This document shows positions 37,721 through 50,433 of a stretch of 64,000 bases of DNA, piece after piece. The position numbers were made by a program, and so were the translations under genes. The notes beneath the pieces are model-generated. The model was given only the letters and a program-made list of their open reading frames with translations, was not told where the DNA came from and did no database searches. Within the stretch, counting starts at the first letter, position 1. Each line of letters begins with the position of its first letter. The stretch comes from Acanthochlamys bracteata (lineage: Eukaryota; Streptophyta; Magnoliopsida; Pandanales; Velloziaceae): positions 8,798,662-8,862,661 of the forward strand of contig CM034132.1 of assembly GCA_019914995.1 (NCBI GenBank). The letters run 5' to 3'.

Positions 37721-39476
37721 TTAGACGTCCTGTAACTTGTAAGTATCCACTGTGACCTCCGTCAGCCATAAACCAGGAAAAAGGGTCTGCATATATTGAA
37801 TATTGATACAGTCAAAATGATCACAATCATCCAAAAAAGAAAATCAAATCTTCAAGCTGATATATCCACAAAGCAAACTCACTGAGAGAAAGATCAGAAT
37901 AAACGAATCTACAAAAATCAATCATAATTTAATCTAGAAAACTGCTACCATCTTCTTCCTGAAAATTGAGTGTAAGAATTTCTACAAATCATAACCACAT
38001 GAAGAATGCCAAATTAAATCCATCAAAAACAGTACTAACTTTTTGGGAAATGAAATTCCAGTCACCCGCCTTTCAATAAAATTAAAAATCCAATACTTTG
38101 GCAATCAAACTGTCTAAAGAAACGAAATTACCAAGACTAACCCCAAATATGATTTAGCAAGGAAACCACTACAAAATTCTTTAAAACTTATTAACCAAAT
38201 AAATGTACAAATCCATGCCATCCGTAGAACACCGAGAAGCATCAATCTCATAGCTCCAACATCTATGAAAAATCCTACAGCTTCCTTTATCAAGACACTT
38301 CAAAAAGACAACTCCAGACAAGAGAAAAAACAATTCAACAGTAAAATGAGATTCTAGTCTCTTCAACATATAGGAGATCCAGCACCTTCACAAACCCACA
38401 AACCCAAACAGCTTTAAGGATCATAAATGGAGAGAGAGAGAGAGAGAGAAATTCTACCACTTCTCTCCTCCTGCAATCTCCAAATGAATGCAGCACTCAA
38501 TTCAACAAATCCAAACTACTAAAGAAAACAAATACTCAAAATTTCTTAGAGATTCCTACATCCGTATCCCACCCCCATCCCTTAAAAATGAAAAACCAAA
38601 TCCGAAACCAAACAACTTGAGGGGGAAAAAATCAGAACAATCAAACTTAAAAGAATCAGCAAAATAGAGCAATAGCAAAGAAATCCAGAATCTTAATTCT
38701 CCTAAAAACCCAAATCCATCAACAGCCAACCAAAAAGTTCACCGGATCAAACTGCTTCAAGCACAGAAAATCAAAACAAAAATTGTATATTTTTCACTTA
38801 CATCGAGCTGCCGCTGCACATTCCTCAGTCTCTTCTTCGGTCTCCGCGGCGGCTTTGATCCTTTCAGCATCAAGTAATCCTCTTCGATCTCGTCCTTCGT
38901 CAGAGACACCGAAAATTTCCTTCGTTCCCCTTTCTCCTCCTCTTTATCTTTGTTCTCCGATCTCAAACGTCCATAATTCGATTTCAACGGCGACGGAGGC
39001 ACAGGCGATGACGGAGAACCTGAACGATCCGAATTATTATTATTATTAATATTACTCCCGTTTCCGTTCTTCTTCCGCTTCTTCTGCGATGTCTCCGGCA
39101 GTGCCGCCGGAGCGTTACAAGCCGCTCGCCGTGTTCTAAGATTCCACGGTCTTGCTGCCTCCGTATTCAATCCATCTTCTTCTCCAGCAATCTCGACGTT
39201 GATCTTGCTATTCTCTTTCAAATCAGTTCCCCATTCCGATTTCGGCATCGATTGCGATCTAACCGTTGTTTCCACCGGAGAATTCACAATTGGGGGAACT
39301 GATTCTGTAGAACAAGAAGGATTGTTGTTGTTCAAGCAACGGAAGAGTCGATGAGATCCCCAGCTTAGTGTTGGGAAATCGAAGTTGTGTAGCCGCCGAG
39401 AGAGGTGACCCGATCTCACACTGTTAACGCCGATGCCCATGAACTCTTCTCCTGATTCTGAAACTAGGGTTGTCAT
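37721..39476 (-). CDS. DUF1639 family protein (paralogue)
   Basis: Two exons: 39476-38802 and 37786-37721, phase 0, with a ~1-kb intron (donor GTAAGTG, acceptor ATATGCAG); 246 residues. The ATG at 39476 is the first in frame after the TATA box at 39601-39608. Domains in order: LRRLHNFDFPTLSWGSHRLF-like N-terminus (RRLHNFDFPTLSWGSH), ARPWNLRTRRAACNAPA, a basic KKRKKNG and Asn-rich low-complexity stretch, then RKFSVSLTKDEIEEDYLMLK and PPRRPKKRLRNVQRQLD. The last exon reads TLFPGLWLTEVTVDTYKLQD and ends V-stop. The LFPGLWLTEVT ending is the hallmark of the family. The role is unknown; basic motifs suggest a nuclear location. Intron position and phase and the 66-nt last exon equal those of the copy at 27741-28637, so the two are old paralogues. 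Confidence 0.9.
38430..38449. repeat. (AG)n microsatellite in the DUF1639 intron
   Basis: About ten AG units, reading as CT repeats on the transcribed strand inside the intron of the gene at 37721-39476. Confidence 0.9.
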
Positions 39477-39600
39477 CGACGGAGGTAAGATTACCAGAGA
39501 AATCACCGGATCTTTTGTCGTCGGTGAGAGTTAGAGAGAAGAAATAGAATGCTTTAAACGTTCTTGTGTTTGTGTTTTGGAGAAACGAATTGGTAAGATT

Positions 39601-39608
39601 TTTATATA
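39601..39608 (-). promoter_or_regulatory. TATA box of the second DUF1639 gene
   Basis: TATATAAA on the minus strand, 125 bases upstream of the ATG at 39476. Confidence 0.6.
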
Positions 39609-41144
39609 CCAGCGCGGGAGAGAACCGAATTTCTTCGGAATTACGTTCAAATTACGTTTCACCGACAATCAATAGCATATACGTAATTACATAACAATTC
39701 AAGGTTCTTTCTATTGCATGTGTCTTATTCGGACTTTGAATTCGGATTCATATACCGATTTGTTAATAAATATGTTTAATTGAAAAGGTTGAATTTTTGA
39801 ATTTGCCGCACGATATTTATAATGAATGTAGTCTGTTTGATTTGTTGGAGAGACAAATTTGACGGTCGAGATCATATGAGCATCTCGGAATTTTTAATAG
39901 ACCGAGGGAAAATGTTGTTACAGGTCGATTTCTAAAATCTCGTCACTCTAATTTTTTCATCTCAAATTGAAAATTTTGAGAAACTCACGTATTTGAATTA
40001 ATTCTTAAAGTTTACTTTCTGTTGTGATCTACTTTTAAATAATATTTTAAAAAGACTTATTCTTATCTCTTTTTAAATAATCTTTTATTTTTATAAATTT
40101 ATTCTTTTAAATTTATTTTTATGCATTTAAAATACGATCGTACCATATGTCGGATTCGATATTCGAATTCTTGTCGTCGTTGTTGAGAATCCGTGAAGGC
40201 TGAGCGGTGGATCTGCCACGAATTCAAGAATGTCCGTTGGATTTGGTGAGAGGATATGAAATGGACGACTGTGATTTCGTGGTTGTGCTCGATAGCGACG
40301 GTTCGGCGGCTGGTGCTGGGTTGGGATTCTTCGTCGCGGGAAAAGGATAAGTTTGTAATTTAAATTACAGAATGATGCCTGAAAGTGGTTTTAAAATTGT
40401 ACCTTTTAAGAATGTTTTCTACTTGGACGTGAGGTGATTTGCCTGCGGTTACAATTTGTTTAGCGAACGTTTTTGTTTTGATTTTCGATTATTTTATTTT
40501 ATAATTTTTAATAATAGATAACAAAACCATATTTAAAAATATTTTAAAGTATGAATAATTATATAATAATTAATTATTTTTATTATTTTTGTAAAAAAGA
40601 TAATTTATTTACAAGTATATTTAAAATATTTTTTATTCAAAAACTTTTTTTTATAAATACTTACAAACATTTCATTATTTTTATATTACTTTTTGGGCTT
40701 GTTTATTTAGTAGATGAATTTGAGTTTTCAGAGTTTTAAAAATAAATTAAAATAAATTAAATTATTAAAATTTTAATTACTCTTTATATTAATTTTTTAT
40801 ATTAATAGTAAGTTTTAAAATTAAATTAACATTTTTTTGATAAAATAAATTTATTATAAATATTTGTTATTTTATTAAAACTAAGTTTAAAAAATTAAAA
40901 TTTGGAGTGTTAATAAACATGTCCTTGTAAGAGACAAAAAACATGTAACAACATATTATTTAATATTTTAATTCTATTTACTTGTCAGAAGACGATATGA
41001 AAATTTTTATATAACAAATTGGAGAATAAAATTATTAGAATAAACTTATTTAAAAAGCTAAAGAATCTAAGATTAACTGCATAGTAAGATCATTATTTTA
41101 GCTTCACTCTCTATAAATAAAGAAGTTCTGAATATTTTAGAGTG
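39609..41144. other. Upstream intergenic DNA
   Basis: AT-rich except for a GC-richer island at about 40140-40345, where short open frames exist (for example a frame from ATG at 40263) but match no family I know. Degenerate family A sequence lies at about 40480-40680. Confidence 0.35.
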
Positions 41145-41340
41145 TGTTATTTTAACCAAAAACTCATTTCCTTATATTTTTAATATCTCATTTTTAAACA
41201 TAAAATAACACAAAATAACAAAAATTACTTTCAACTCACTTTTTATTATGAAAATAATATAAATAATTCACTTTCAGTAATACTATTTTTAAAATTTATT
41301 TTTAAAAATTTATATATAAAAAACTTATTCAGTGCACATA
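41145..41340. repeat. MITE-like repeat, family B, reverse copy
   Basis: Contains 'tcaactcactttttattatg' and 'cagtaatactatttttaaaa', the reverse complement of blocks in the copies at 28965 and 50228. Confidence 0.45.
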
Positions 41341-41511
41341 TTTAATATCAGATTTTTATGCTCGACTTATCTATATTTTATTTTATTTTGATTATGTACT
41401 AATTTGTTTGATTATGCGACACTGAGGCGCCTAGTTTCTGACAAAAGAAAATGCAAATAAATTTGTGCTTTATATAAAAAATATACTTTAAAAAAAACAT
41501 GTTTGGACTTA

Positions 41512-41737
41512 GAGAGCGTTTAAAAGCGTTCTTTTAAAACAAAAAAATATTTTTATTTATTTAAAAAATATTAATTATTATTTTTAAAAAACAATAATAA
41601 ATAATAATATTATTATTATGTTTACCTTTATATTTTCTGAAGTTTTAAATCTATTTTATAAAAACTTATAAAAAATTGGATATATAATTAAAAATTAAAA
41701 AATTAATTTTTGAAAACGAAATCACAAACGGTCTCTT
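41512..41737. repeat. AT-rich MITE-like repeat, family A
   Basis: Starts 'agagcgtttaaaagcgttct' and ends 'cgaaatcacaaacggtct'. It lies shortly upstream of the AMSH pseudogene. Confidence 0.45.
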
Positions 41738-41950
41738 TATATCCTACATTATCGTTACTTGATACTTACTGCCATAAATAAAGTCATGGCCTGACTATGC
41801 AAGTTATTAATCTTTTCTACGATTTTGAGGAAACCCCTGGTTTTATTATTTTTTATTCAGAGACTTCAATCAATTATTTTTCCCAAATTTGCCCCTCTCG
41901 TCTCGCTTCATTCTTCTCGCCGGAAAAATTCCGGGAATCGAGAGAGAGGG

Positions 41951-44900
41951 ATGAGAGTGACTCGGGTACAATCAGTATCGCTGGTAGAGCGAAGAAGCTC
42001 GATGTCGATAATCGGATTTCCCTCCGGATTTATTACCAGATCGCAAACAACCAATCAAGCAGGTTCTTAAATATTTTTAGAATATTTGTTTTTTTTTTAT
42101 AGGTTTGGTTGTATGCTAGTTTGATCGATCGAGCTCGTTTCCTAAGAACTGAAGATGTTTCTTAGTGAATGAAAAATTTTTGAATCGCTTGATTGGTTTC
42201 TGATGGAAATTAGAAGATTTTGTTTACATTGAAACTGGTTTACTTAAAGGCCCAACTTCAAGTTTTATTGCTGTAATTGTAGTATATTCAATGCTGTTAA
42301 GTGAATGTAGAACCAGAGAACTTGAATAATTTAATGAATGAAAGATGCTTTGCAAAGAAAAGAAGGAATGCTTATTGTACTGCATGGTACCAGTTGATTG
42401 CAACTTGGATTCGTTTATGATATTTGATATCTAACTATGGACACCATCATTCCAATCTTTACGGAAGAGATCTACAATCCCACGTTCTTTTACTCCACTC
42501 AGAAACTTTTTTCTGACATTGGTCATATAACATTCTTGCCCATAGCAGTTTGTGCAATTCATGAAGTTGTATTGTGGAAAGAATGTTATAAAACAAGATT
42601 GGCAAAATACATTCAATTTTTAACTTTTTATGCACTACATGAGGGAACACACATATAGAGTGAGAAAATGCAGCCATAAAGTAAGATTGATGTTGGTCTC
42701 TTAAAGTGCATTCGGGGAAGACTTGCAAAATGTTCCTTGAAAAGTTTATATAAACAATAAATGTTCCTTACTTCTTGATATGCTAATAGGGTTGGATAGG
42801 TAAAAGGGTTTAATGCCATAGACTTACGGGGATCTCCAGGATTCATTAAATAGAATGAAAAGTCACTTCTGAAGAGAAGCTTATTCATTTTGTAGAATTC
42901 TTATTTGGGGAATGTAATTATCGAAAGTTCACGTTCATATTGCCTTTCTGGTTCAGGATGACATCTACAAACAGGAGAAAAATATCATAGACCTATATGC
43001 AATGCTTATAAGATTTGTTTCCAGGTAGGCAATAATCTCGTTGTCTTTCAGCTTTCAAATTTAAGCCACTGATGCATTGTTACACTGCTGTTTATATATA
43101 ATGAAGTGTTTGGGTTATTTGTCTTATGGGCCTATTTCTTCTTGCTGTAGTATGATAACTGAGACCATACCCCAGCATCGAGACTTCCAGTTTTCTCAAC
43201 AAAGAGAAAGTCTTTGTATAGAAGGGTATATTTCAACCTCATCTTATTTCATGGTTCATTGCTGCTCTGGAGCTTCTTCTAGTATGCTTCCAGATTCTGC
43301 CTTTATCTTCTTTGTAAATGACCGACATCTTCTTATTTGAATTAATCCCACAGAGTTGACGTTTGTCCTGTTAGGCATGAAATTAATACAAAAAGACTTA
43401 TTTGACATTCATCTCATCCAGAAAATTTAGATGTCTTTACTAAGATGGAAGCATTAAAGCCACAAGTCCAGCCCACGATAGTGGATTAAACAAGAAATGT
43501 AGAAGTGAATAAATGGCTGCATCCATGGATACCAAGGGAACCCTGTAAATACTTAAATGGAGTGATCAGTCAATGAGCAGTTTGCTGGATATACTACCTT
43601 AAGTAAGGTGATTTTCTACAATTATTAATTAGATCCTTTAGTAAAGCTGAGTTCAGTAAACTAATTAGATATGCAGGTTCCTGGAGATATGTTAAGCAAT
43701 GGCTTTCTGCAGTTCTGAAAAACTCGGTATCCAGAGCAACAAGTTTTCTCAAGCTAAGCTCATGGAGCGTAAATTGTAAGAAATAAGGTTTATTTTTATT
43801 TTTGGTTTGTATATGAAATGCTTATTTGTTTAGAGCTGTAGAAAGATCATAAATGACGTGTGATAGTGTTGTTTGCTTGGTGGAGAACTGCCTTTTGCTT
43901 GGAGCAAAAAAATACTGAATATGTCACAGAAAATGAAGGCCCATGCCATTCTATAAGCCTGTTATGCCTTTGACTCCCTTTGTGCTATAATCCCTCATCA
44001 ATTTTTTAATAGTTGTAGCTTTGGTCATTACATTCGTATCAGTAACCTATGTGCTTGCATAATGCAATTGTTATTGAGTCCTAATCCTTAGGTTGGCCAG
44101 AAAAGACTAGAAATGTGAGGACAATCAGTTATTTTTGCTGCTTAGAAATAAGTGAAACTAATTTTTAATGTGTTTTTCCCTATTAGACTGCCACTTAATA
44201 TGAAAAATATCTTTAAAGTGTTTTCCACCTATTAGATTGCTGCTTAATATGAAAGATATCTTTAAAGTGTCTTTTGGATTATTTGATTAATATTCACTAT
44301 GAAAGACTGTTGCTAGAAGACCTCTTACACCAGTTCTGACTGAGGAATGTTTCTTTTTATTCTTATCTCAAATTCAGGAATTCAATAGGCACTGTCTGGG
44401 AATTTTAATAGCCTTCAAGCTTTTCATAGAACTGTGCATTATAACCAAATGTTCTTAATCAAACTTAACTCTTGCAATAAAGGTTCTTACACCCACAAAT
44501 AAGAACTAATGAATAGACCTGCGATCACATAGAAAGACATCACGTGACCCTCTAGAAAAAAAAAAGAAAAGATTTACTGAGAAGAAATTACGGATATCAG
44601 ATTCCTACGAAGATAACTGAAAGTTCAGCCACTAAAGAATCCTAGTGAACCTAAAAAAAGGATAAGGCCCATAAATACTTACTTGTTTTTGGAGACACTT
44701 TTGTAAGTTCTATCCACATATGTTTTGATCGCCACTTCATACTATACTAGATCCAGTTGCATTTGATTGGAATTGAGAGAATAAGCGTTAAAATTTTGAC
44801 CTTTTTGATCCCAAGTAACTTGGGAAATATTTAACCAATTAGCACTTTTCTGATGTGAACTATTTACTACAATACTAATTGGGTAAACACATTTTTTCGT

Positions 44901-47900
44901 TCTAGTCAAAAGAATGAGCCGATCTAATTTTAATCATCTATACTCGCATATACGTACATTTATGCAGATTTCATGTATCCGCATGCATTTGCAAATTATG
45001 TTCATTGTTTAAAGACCATTATTTATTGAAGTAGAGATGGTTCTGGTGGATAGTATTGTAGTCTGTAGTTGTAATGCTTGTGATTGGTGTCTTTAAAGTC
45101 TCTTATTGAGTTCAAAAAGTCAAAAGGTGGCAAGGAGCCCTGTCAACTCACAATGCTACCTGTAGTGTAATTGAAAACTAAAAGAATGACTCTCATTACC
45201 AATCACACAATAGTTAAGCATTGTGACCATCTGGTAATTGTTGCCTATCCGGAGTGGGGATCTTTTGACACTGGTTTGGAATCCAAACAATATTGACCAA
45301 GCCTTATATCTGAAGCTATTATTCTTATATTGAAAACCAGATCTTCAAATAGGTCACTAAAGACAAGGTCATTGCAGGTCTTGATTAACAGTTCCACCTG
45401 TCTTGTTTAACAAGAGCAACTTCTATCACGAGATATCTATTTACTTGTGCATTGTTGAATTTCAGTTTAATATAGCGGCATCTTTGTAAAATCATCCATC
45501 CTTTGTTTCTGATCTAAGCCATGCTAGCTTTACCTAAATTTGTTGGTTTAGTCATCTTTCCCATGTGTTCATGTTTTACAAGTTATCATTCCCAGTCTCT
45601 ACATTGTTTACGTTCTAAATTAGATTGCCCAAAGACAATAATTGTGTGGGCAATACTTCTGGCCCCATGTTAGAAAGTATCTCCGTTGTAATTGTAATTT
45701 CCTAGTACTTTCCTTTCTAAGAGTGGGAAAAAATTGTAGCACAAGAATTTAGGTTCTCCATCTGGCCCCATCCACTCCCATTATTCTGTGAAGCCACCTA
45801 TAGTTTTGAGACTATTCATTCTTTTGTACCACCTTCATTTTACTCCACCTCCTTATCCTTGGCATCTGACACACCTGCTTCAGGTAAAATAGAACAACTT
45901 CTTCTACTCAAGAGTTTTGAATAGCACTACAAAGATCCCAGAAAGTGGTACATTTCCTTAAAGTTTAAACCCAGGACCCCTGTCTTACTGAGCTGAAATC
46001 TCATTATTTTGAGCATTGTAACTTCTTATACCAGATGGCTATTTTAGCTTGTGGTTCTGGAAAGGACCAACACATGATACATATTCAGATTGGCCTTTGT
46101 GGTTTCTATCCAAATCTTGTTTTGATGGTTTCAAAATTCTTCCTTTATTTTAGGGCTGCAAGGTCAAATACTTCTTGCGTAAGAGGAGCATCAAGCAAGA
46201 GCCCTGCTGTGTTTACCCTAACTTCCTTCTTTTGTTTTAGTATATTAAACATCTCGCGGCCGAAGGATGGACCCTATCGAGGCATTCCATTTCAGGCCCA
46301 AATGGACTTTATGGGCAATGGCAGCAGCCAACTGTTACTAAAGGGGTATGCAATAAGTTACTTAGTCCAACCTCTGCTATTTTACAGTAGCATGGTTATG
46401 TTGGTTAATGAAGGTTCAGTACCCAACTAGTCTTGATCTAACTCCTGTTGAGGATTCCTAGGTAAAAACTTGAAGTTATTTATTTGTATTTTGAGATTTT
46501 GTGTCATAATAAGGAGTAAATGTGCGATGTAACAAATTATATTTATAAGATTTTAGGATGGCTCTGATTAATCACCAAACTGTGTTCTCTATTATGATCA
46601 GCCTACAACCACTTGCACAAAATGGGCATACAGATATTAAGGATAATTCTACTCCTGAAAGTGAAAGATCTTTTTTGAGGAAGTCCTTTCCTTGCTGGAT
46701 GATAGTACAACTCATGTTTCCAAAGATTTGGGAACTTGGTTGATGTTCCAGGTGACTCCACTAAGGTGGAATTTGTCAGAAAACCTTCTGCTCTGCCTGT
46801 CCGTACTGAAGTACAGGATGCGGTTTTCTCTTCTCAACTTGCAAACATAACTTTGAAGGATGAGTTATTCCCTCTGAAATCTCCTGGCAGTTATGTAGTA
46901 GAATCTCCTGGCAGTTCATATGGTAGAATTTTATACACTTCTTCAATAATGAATTGGATGCTATGTGTTAACATATCTTATGAGGTCCTCCTTCCTCCAC
47001 CTCCCCCCTATTTCTTCTTTTCTTAGTTCGATTTTTCAGTCCAGAAGAATGATGGAGACTTTTATAATATTTGGCGAGTCTAATACTGACAGAAAAGTGA
47101 AAACATGTGGGGTGCTTGCAGGTTCACTTGTAAGAGGGCATGGCTTACTGATTCCATTTTGGAATAACACTTAATACTTTTTCATGTATTAATTATCTTC
47201 GATTCTTGCTCTGCAGAAAAATAGGAATAACACTACCTTTTTGTCAAACCATCTTTTTATAGACATCAAGTTTCAGAAATAAGTACATATATACCAATTT
47301 CTGACTAAATCGATTCTGATTTTGACTTAGATCATGTTGGCTGAAGCCATTGCTGTTGTTATGGCACCAAGAGATGCTGCAGGTATGTGCATTGTTCTAA
47401 TTGTTTGGGGCTCTGGTTCCTTGAAATTTTCTTTATTTGATCATCACTGGTGTACTGATAGTTATATAACTAATGTGACATACAGTAAACAGAGTCGAGT
47501 AAAATATAGGCGTAAATTGAAAGAACCTCCCTATTTTGTCCAGCTTTACTTAATGTACAACAGGATTGATAGTTCTTGTAGGTTCTAGTTTACAGTTTAT
47601 AGTTTTGGTCCCAAAAGACTTTATTTAAGTTGATGCATTTCGTGTAGAAGGCAGAAAATCCTAAAGTGTATTGAATAAAATTATTGTGAAACACGAGTAG
47701 TCTCTTTGTATTAAACCTTTGTGCACAAATCTTATGAAATTCTTGAACTATTGCGACACGCTGTAAAGCATGGAGCTGGAATTTAATGATGATACACGAA
47801 CACTAATCTATTACATCTGTATTGGCAGAACTCATGGTATTTTTTGACTAACAACTCCTGGTGGCAGGTCTGTCATAAGGGATTGACAGCAAAGGGGATT

Positions 47901-47999
47901 TCATCCTCACCCACAACCACTTGAAGGTGGACCAATTTACGATCACTGTCTGATGTATAAATGGACCCTAAAGTAAAGTTTGATGTGGTGGATCTTTGA
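41951..47999 (+). pseudogene. AMSH-type JAMM deubiquitinase, unprocessed pseudogene
   Basis: Ordered remnants of a plant AMSH gene with introns kept. Near 41990: AKKLDVDNRISLRIYYQIAN, off-frame from the ATG at 41951 and broken just after. 42957-43024: DIYKQEKNIIDLYAMLIRFV. From 43151: ITETIPQHRDFQFSQQ, then lost. 46241-46345: YIKHLAAEGW and TLSRHSISGPNGLYGQW. From 46736: VEFVRKPSALPVRTEVQDAV. From 47049: MMETFIIFGESNTDRKVKTC, then GVLAGSL. 47331-47382: IMLAEAIAVVMAPRDAA. 47829-47999: TPGGRSVIRD*QQRGFHPHP, then EGGPIYDHC. The last exon has in-frame TGA stops in place of Arg and Cys and a frame change before the remnant of KFDVVDL. No GWIHTHPTQ exon with the zinc-binding JAMM residues is found between 47175 and 47330. 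AMSH enzymes remove K63 ubiquitin chains in endosomal ESCRT sorting; this copy cannot encode an active one. Confidence 0.85.
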
Positions 48000-49090
48000 T
48001 AGAGTAAAATCGTGTTATAAAATGTTAGTTTTTTTTTAAAGCTTAGCTAACAGCAAGGGATTCTTGTGGATAGAGTTCACCATATGCCTTGGCAAAATTC
48101 TTTGTGTTTTGATATAACCCCCAATTAGTTGTCCATAGTTTTGTAATTAACTTGTTACGAAGGCACTACAAAAGGATTTCTTTCGGCTTCTCCTTTGTGA
48201 ACCTTGTGTAGTAAGTCCTGTATTCTACTTGAGCTATGGTACAAGTGCTACCATTCTGAAGTGCACTTGCCACACATATGGTGAGTTTTGAGTTTATAGC
48301 TTTTACTTCATATGCTGAAACAACTATGTTCAAAATTCGTCTTATTTCATTCGTTTGCTATCATGATTTAAGAGCTTTTTGAATTTATTATCAATATCAG
48401 ACAACCAGTGCCCATCCCTTGAATTTGACGGTTAACTAGCTAGGCACTGGTAGGTCTTATGATATAACACTGCTCTATTTTTTTTTTTTTTGTATGTTTG
48501 AATTGCAGCATCTGCAATATTGTTGCCTGAAGCTATTCTACACGAAGCGCATGTTTTATTTATTCAAAAAAATTTTCTCTCGTCAAAAAGTGAGTTCAAT
48601 ATATATTTTTATGTTTATTTATTTTTGCAATCTCATTTTTCAGTACTTTATTTTCTAAAATTATATTTTTTTAGAAACTCACTTACTCTCGCAAGTAAAC
48701 AAGCCTCGAGAGATACCGCCAGGTACCTCAAATGCCAAAATCCAAAATATAAGTACTCAATCTGCCACCAACCCAAACTTGAGGTACAAAACCCTGCAAT
48801 CTTCATCAATTTCTTCTTCTACCATTTTCTTTCCTTCCTTTGGTAGGGACGGTAACAACAACAGCAGCAGCACCAAAACCATCTCTGCTTTTCTTCCTCT
48901 TCGTCTCTCTCTTCTTTATTATTCTCGTGACAACCCTTCAATTCTCTGCAATCAATCCGAAAAAAACCTTACAGATTTTCTCGTACAATTCTTCAATTCC
49001 ATTCCCTACCAAAACCCATTCAATCATTCACAACAAAACCTTTCATATTACCAAAACTGTTCGTTTGTTACTTTGTTTTCATTTCGTCCC
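48000..49090. other. Interval and probable 5' region of the next gene
   Basis: No complete gene. A T-run lies at about 48479-48492, and family B-like sequence ('tcgtcaaaaagtgagttcaa') at about 48575-48680. The frame of the next gene is open upstream to 48779, but that part is low-complexity and best read as its 5' UTR. Confidence 0.4.
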
Positions 49091-50062
49091 ATGGCTGCAG
49101 AGATAAGTTTATCGTCGTTGGCAGCAAGCAGTCCAAGAATCTCCTTCTCGCATGATCTGTCACCGACAGACCGTTCGGTAACGGTGGAAGATGACTGTAG
49201 AATGGACACATCACTGTTAATGTCATCGGAGAGCACAGACGACTTCGACTTCAGTCTGAGTCGTGAAACATCTCTATTGCTGGAACCGTCTTCCGCCGAC
49301 GAGCTTTTTTCTGATGGCAAGCTTCTTCCTCAACCGATAAGAACTTCCTCGGCAGGTGTCACTACTACTACCGCTACTGTTTCGTCTGCTGCATCAACAG
49401 CATTGCAGCAGGGTTCATCATCAGTGGATGATCATGTCAACGATGAATTTCCGGTTGTACAACGTAAGCGAGAGAGCTTGCGAGAGGTCATGGCAATTGC
49501 AGTGGAAGAAAGACGGAAGCCAGAAGAACAAGAAACAACAACAACAACAGCCACCATTTCTGATAGACGGGCACCATCGTCGAATTTAGCGCATAGATCG
49601 TTGTTCTGGAGATTCCGTCGAAGCAGCAGCGTAGGTGACAATGGTACTGTTAATAGCCCGGAACAGGCCGGAGTTTTCTGCCCGTTTCTGCTATCTCGGA
49701 GCAAGTCCGTCGGTTGTCGGCCAAACCAGAATCCAATTCCAATTCCTCGACGCCGACATTTCACAAAATTCTTGAACAACAACCACAACAACAACAATGG
49801 TGCTTCCAGTTCCTGGGGAAAAACGTACTACTACTCTGGTAACCAGAGAAGCAGCACAGGGTATGGAATAAATCCAGTAATCAACGTGCCAGCACCGTTC
49901 TTCAGTAGAGTGAATAGCAGCAGCAGTAGCAACAATAACAGTAGTAGTAATGGTTCAAGTAGTTTCATTGGTTATTTGCTATGTAGTTGCAGCAGCAAAG
50001 GAATGAGAAAAGCAGCAGATATGCAGTTGCCTGCTCTCCATAATGGAAAGCTAACAAGATGA
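49091..50062 (+). CDS. Plant-specific Ser-rich protein of unknown function, single exon
   Basis: 323 residues from ATG 49091, the first good start (ccATGGC context); the upstream open frame is less protein-like. It starts MAAEISLSSLAASSPRISFS. An acidic block follows with DDFDFSLSRETSLLLEPSSA and DELFSDGKLLPQ, then RRKPEEQ. RSLFWRFRRSSSVG and FLLSRSKSVGCRPN are basic Ser patches. The tail is Asn/Ser-rich and ends SSFIGYLLCSCSSKG and LPALHNGKLTR. The layout (SPRISFSHDL, DFDFSxSR, SADELFSDGK, SLFWRFRRSSS) recalls a group of uncharacterised plant proteins related in style to membrane-associated kinase regulators, but I cannot assign a function. No transmembrane segment or signal peptide is visible. 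Gln/Asn/Thr runs come from CAA/CAG and ACA repeats, likely polymorphic. Confidence 0.85.
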   Translation: MAAEISLSSLAASSPRISFSHDLSPTDRSVTVEDDCRMDTSLLMSSESTDDFDFSLSRETSLLLEPSSADELFSDGKLLPQPIRTSSAGVTTTTATVSSAASTALQQGSSSVDDHVNDEFPVVQRKRESLREVMAIAVEERRKPEEQETTTTTATISDRRAPSSNLAHRSLFWRFRRSSSVGDNGTVNSPEQAGVFCPFLLSRSKSVGCRPNQNPIPIPRRRHFTKFLNNNHNNNNGASSSWGKTYYYSGNQRSSTGYGINPVINVPAPFFSRVNSSSSSNNNSSSNGSSSFIGYLLCSCSSKGMRKAADMQLPALHNGKLTR

Positions 50063-50227
50063 ACAACAACAACAACAACAAAACAGTGATGGAGATGTGA
50101 TTGGAAATTATTAAGATGGAGTAGAAAAAAGAAAGAAAAAGAGAAAGGGTACACATCTTGATTTGTGATTATCAATCTTTTTTTTTTGGTCTTCTATGTA
50201 TTGAGCATGTATAAATTGCAGGGAAGT

Positions 50228-50433
50228 GAGTTTCAATAAGTGCGTGTTCTTTTTATTTTAAAAGTGAGTTTTTCGAAGGTAAATTTTTGAAAATAAATTA
50301 TTAAAAATAGTATTATTAAAAATAATTTATTTTTTATATTGAAAAATAAATTAAAAGTGATTTTTTGTATTTTTTATAATAAAAAATAAATTAAATGGAG
50401 AAATCATTTCTGTGTGTAAAAGAACAAACCTTA
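50228..50433. repeat. MITE-like repeat, family B
   Basis: Starts 'aataagtgcgtgttcttttt' and ends 'ctgtgtgtaaaagaacaaac'. The ends are imperfect inverted repeats around GTTCTTTTA. The interior has 'aaatagtattattaaaaata'. It lies directly downstream of the gene at 49091-50062. Confidence 0.5.

Noticed and set aside
39477..39506. Longer N-terminus for the DUF1639 gene at 37721
   Set aside because: The extra codons begin with GTG, not ATG; the first ATG is at 39476.
40140..40345. GC-richer island as a possible exon
   Set aside because: Several frames are open, but none shows a known motif or splice partner.
48520..48560. MLPEAILHEAH resembling the AMSH IMLPEAIAIVMAP block
   Set aside because: The match stops after PEAI, it lies beyond the AMSH C-terminus, and a better block is at 47331; treated as chance.
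48779..49090. 104-codon N-terminal extension of the Ser-rich protein
   Set aside because: The composition is leader-like and the ATG at 49091 has a good context, so I treat the extension as 5' UTR.
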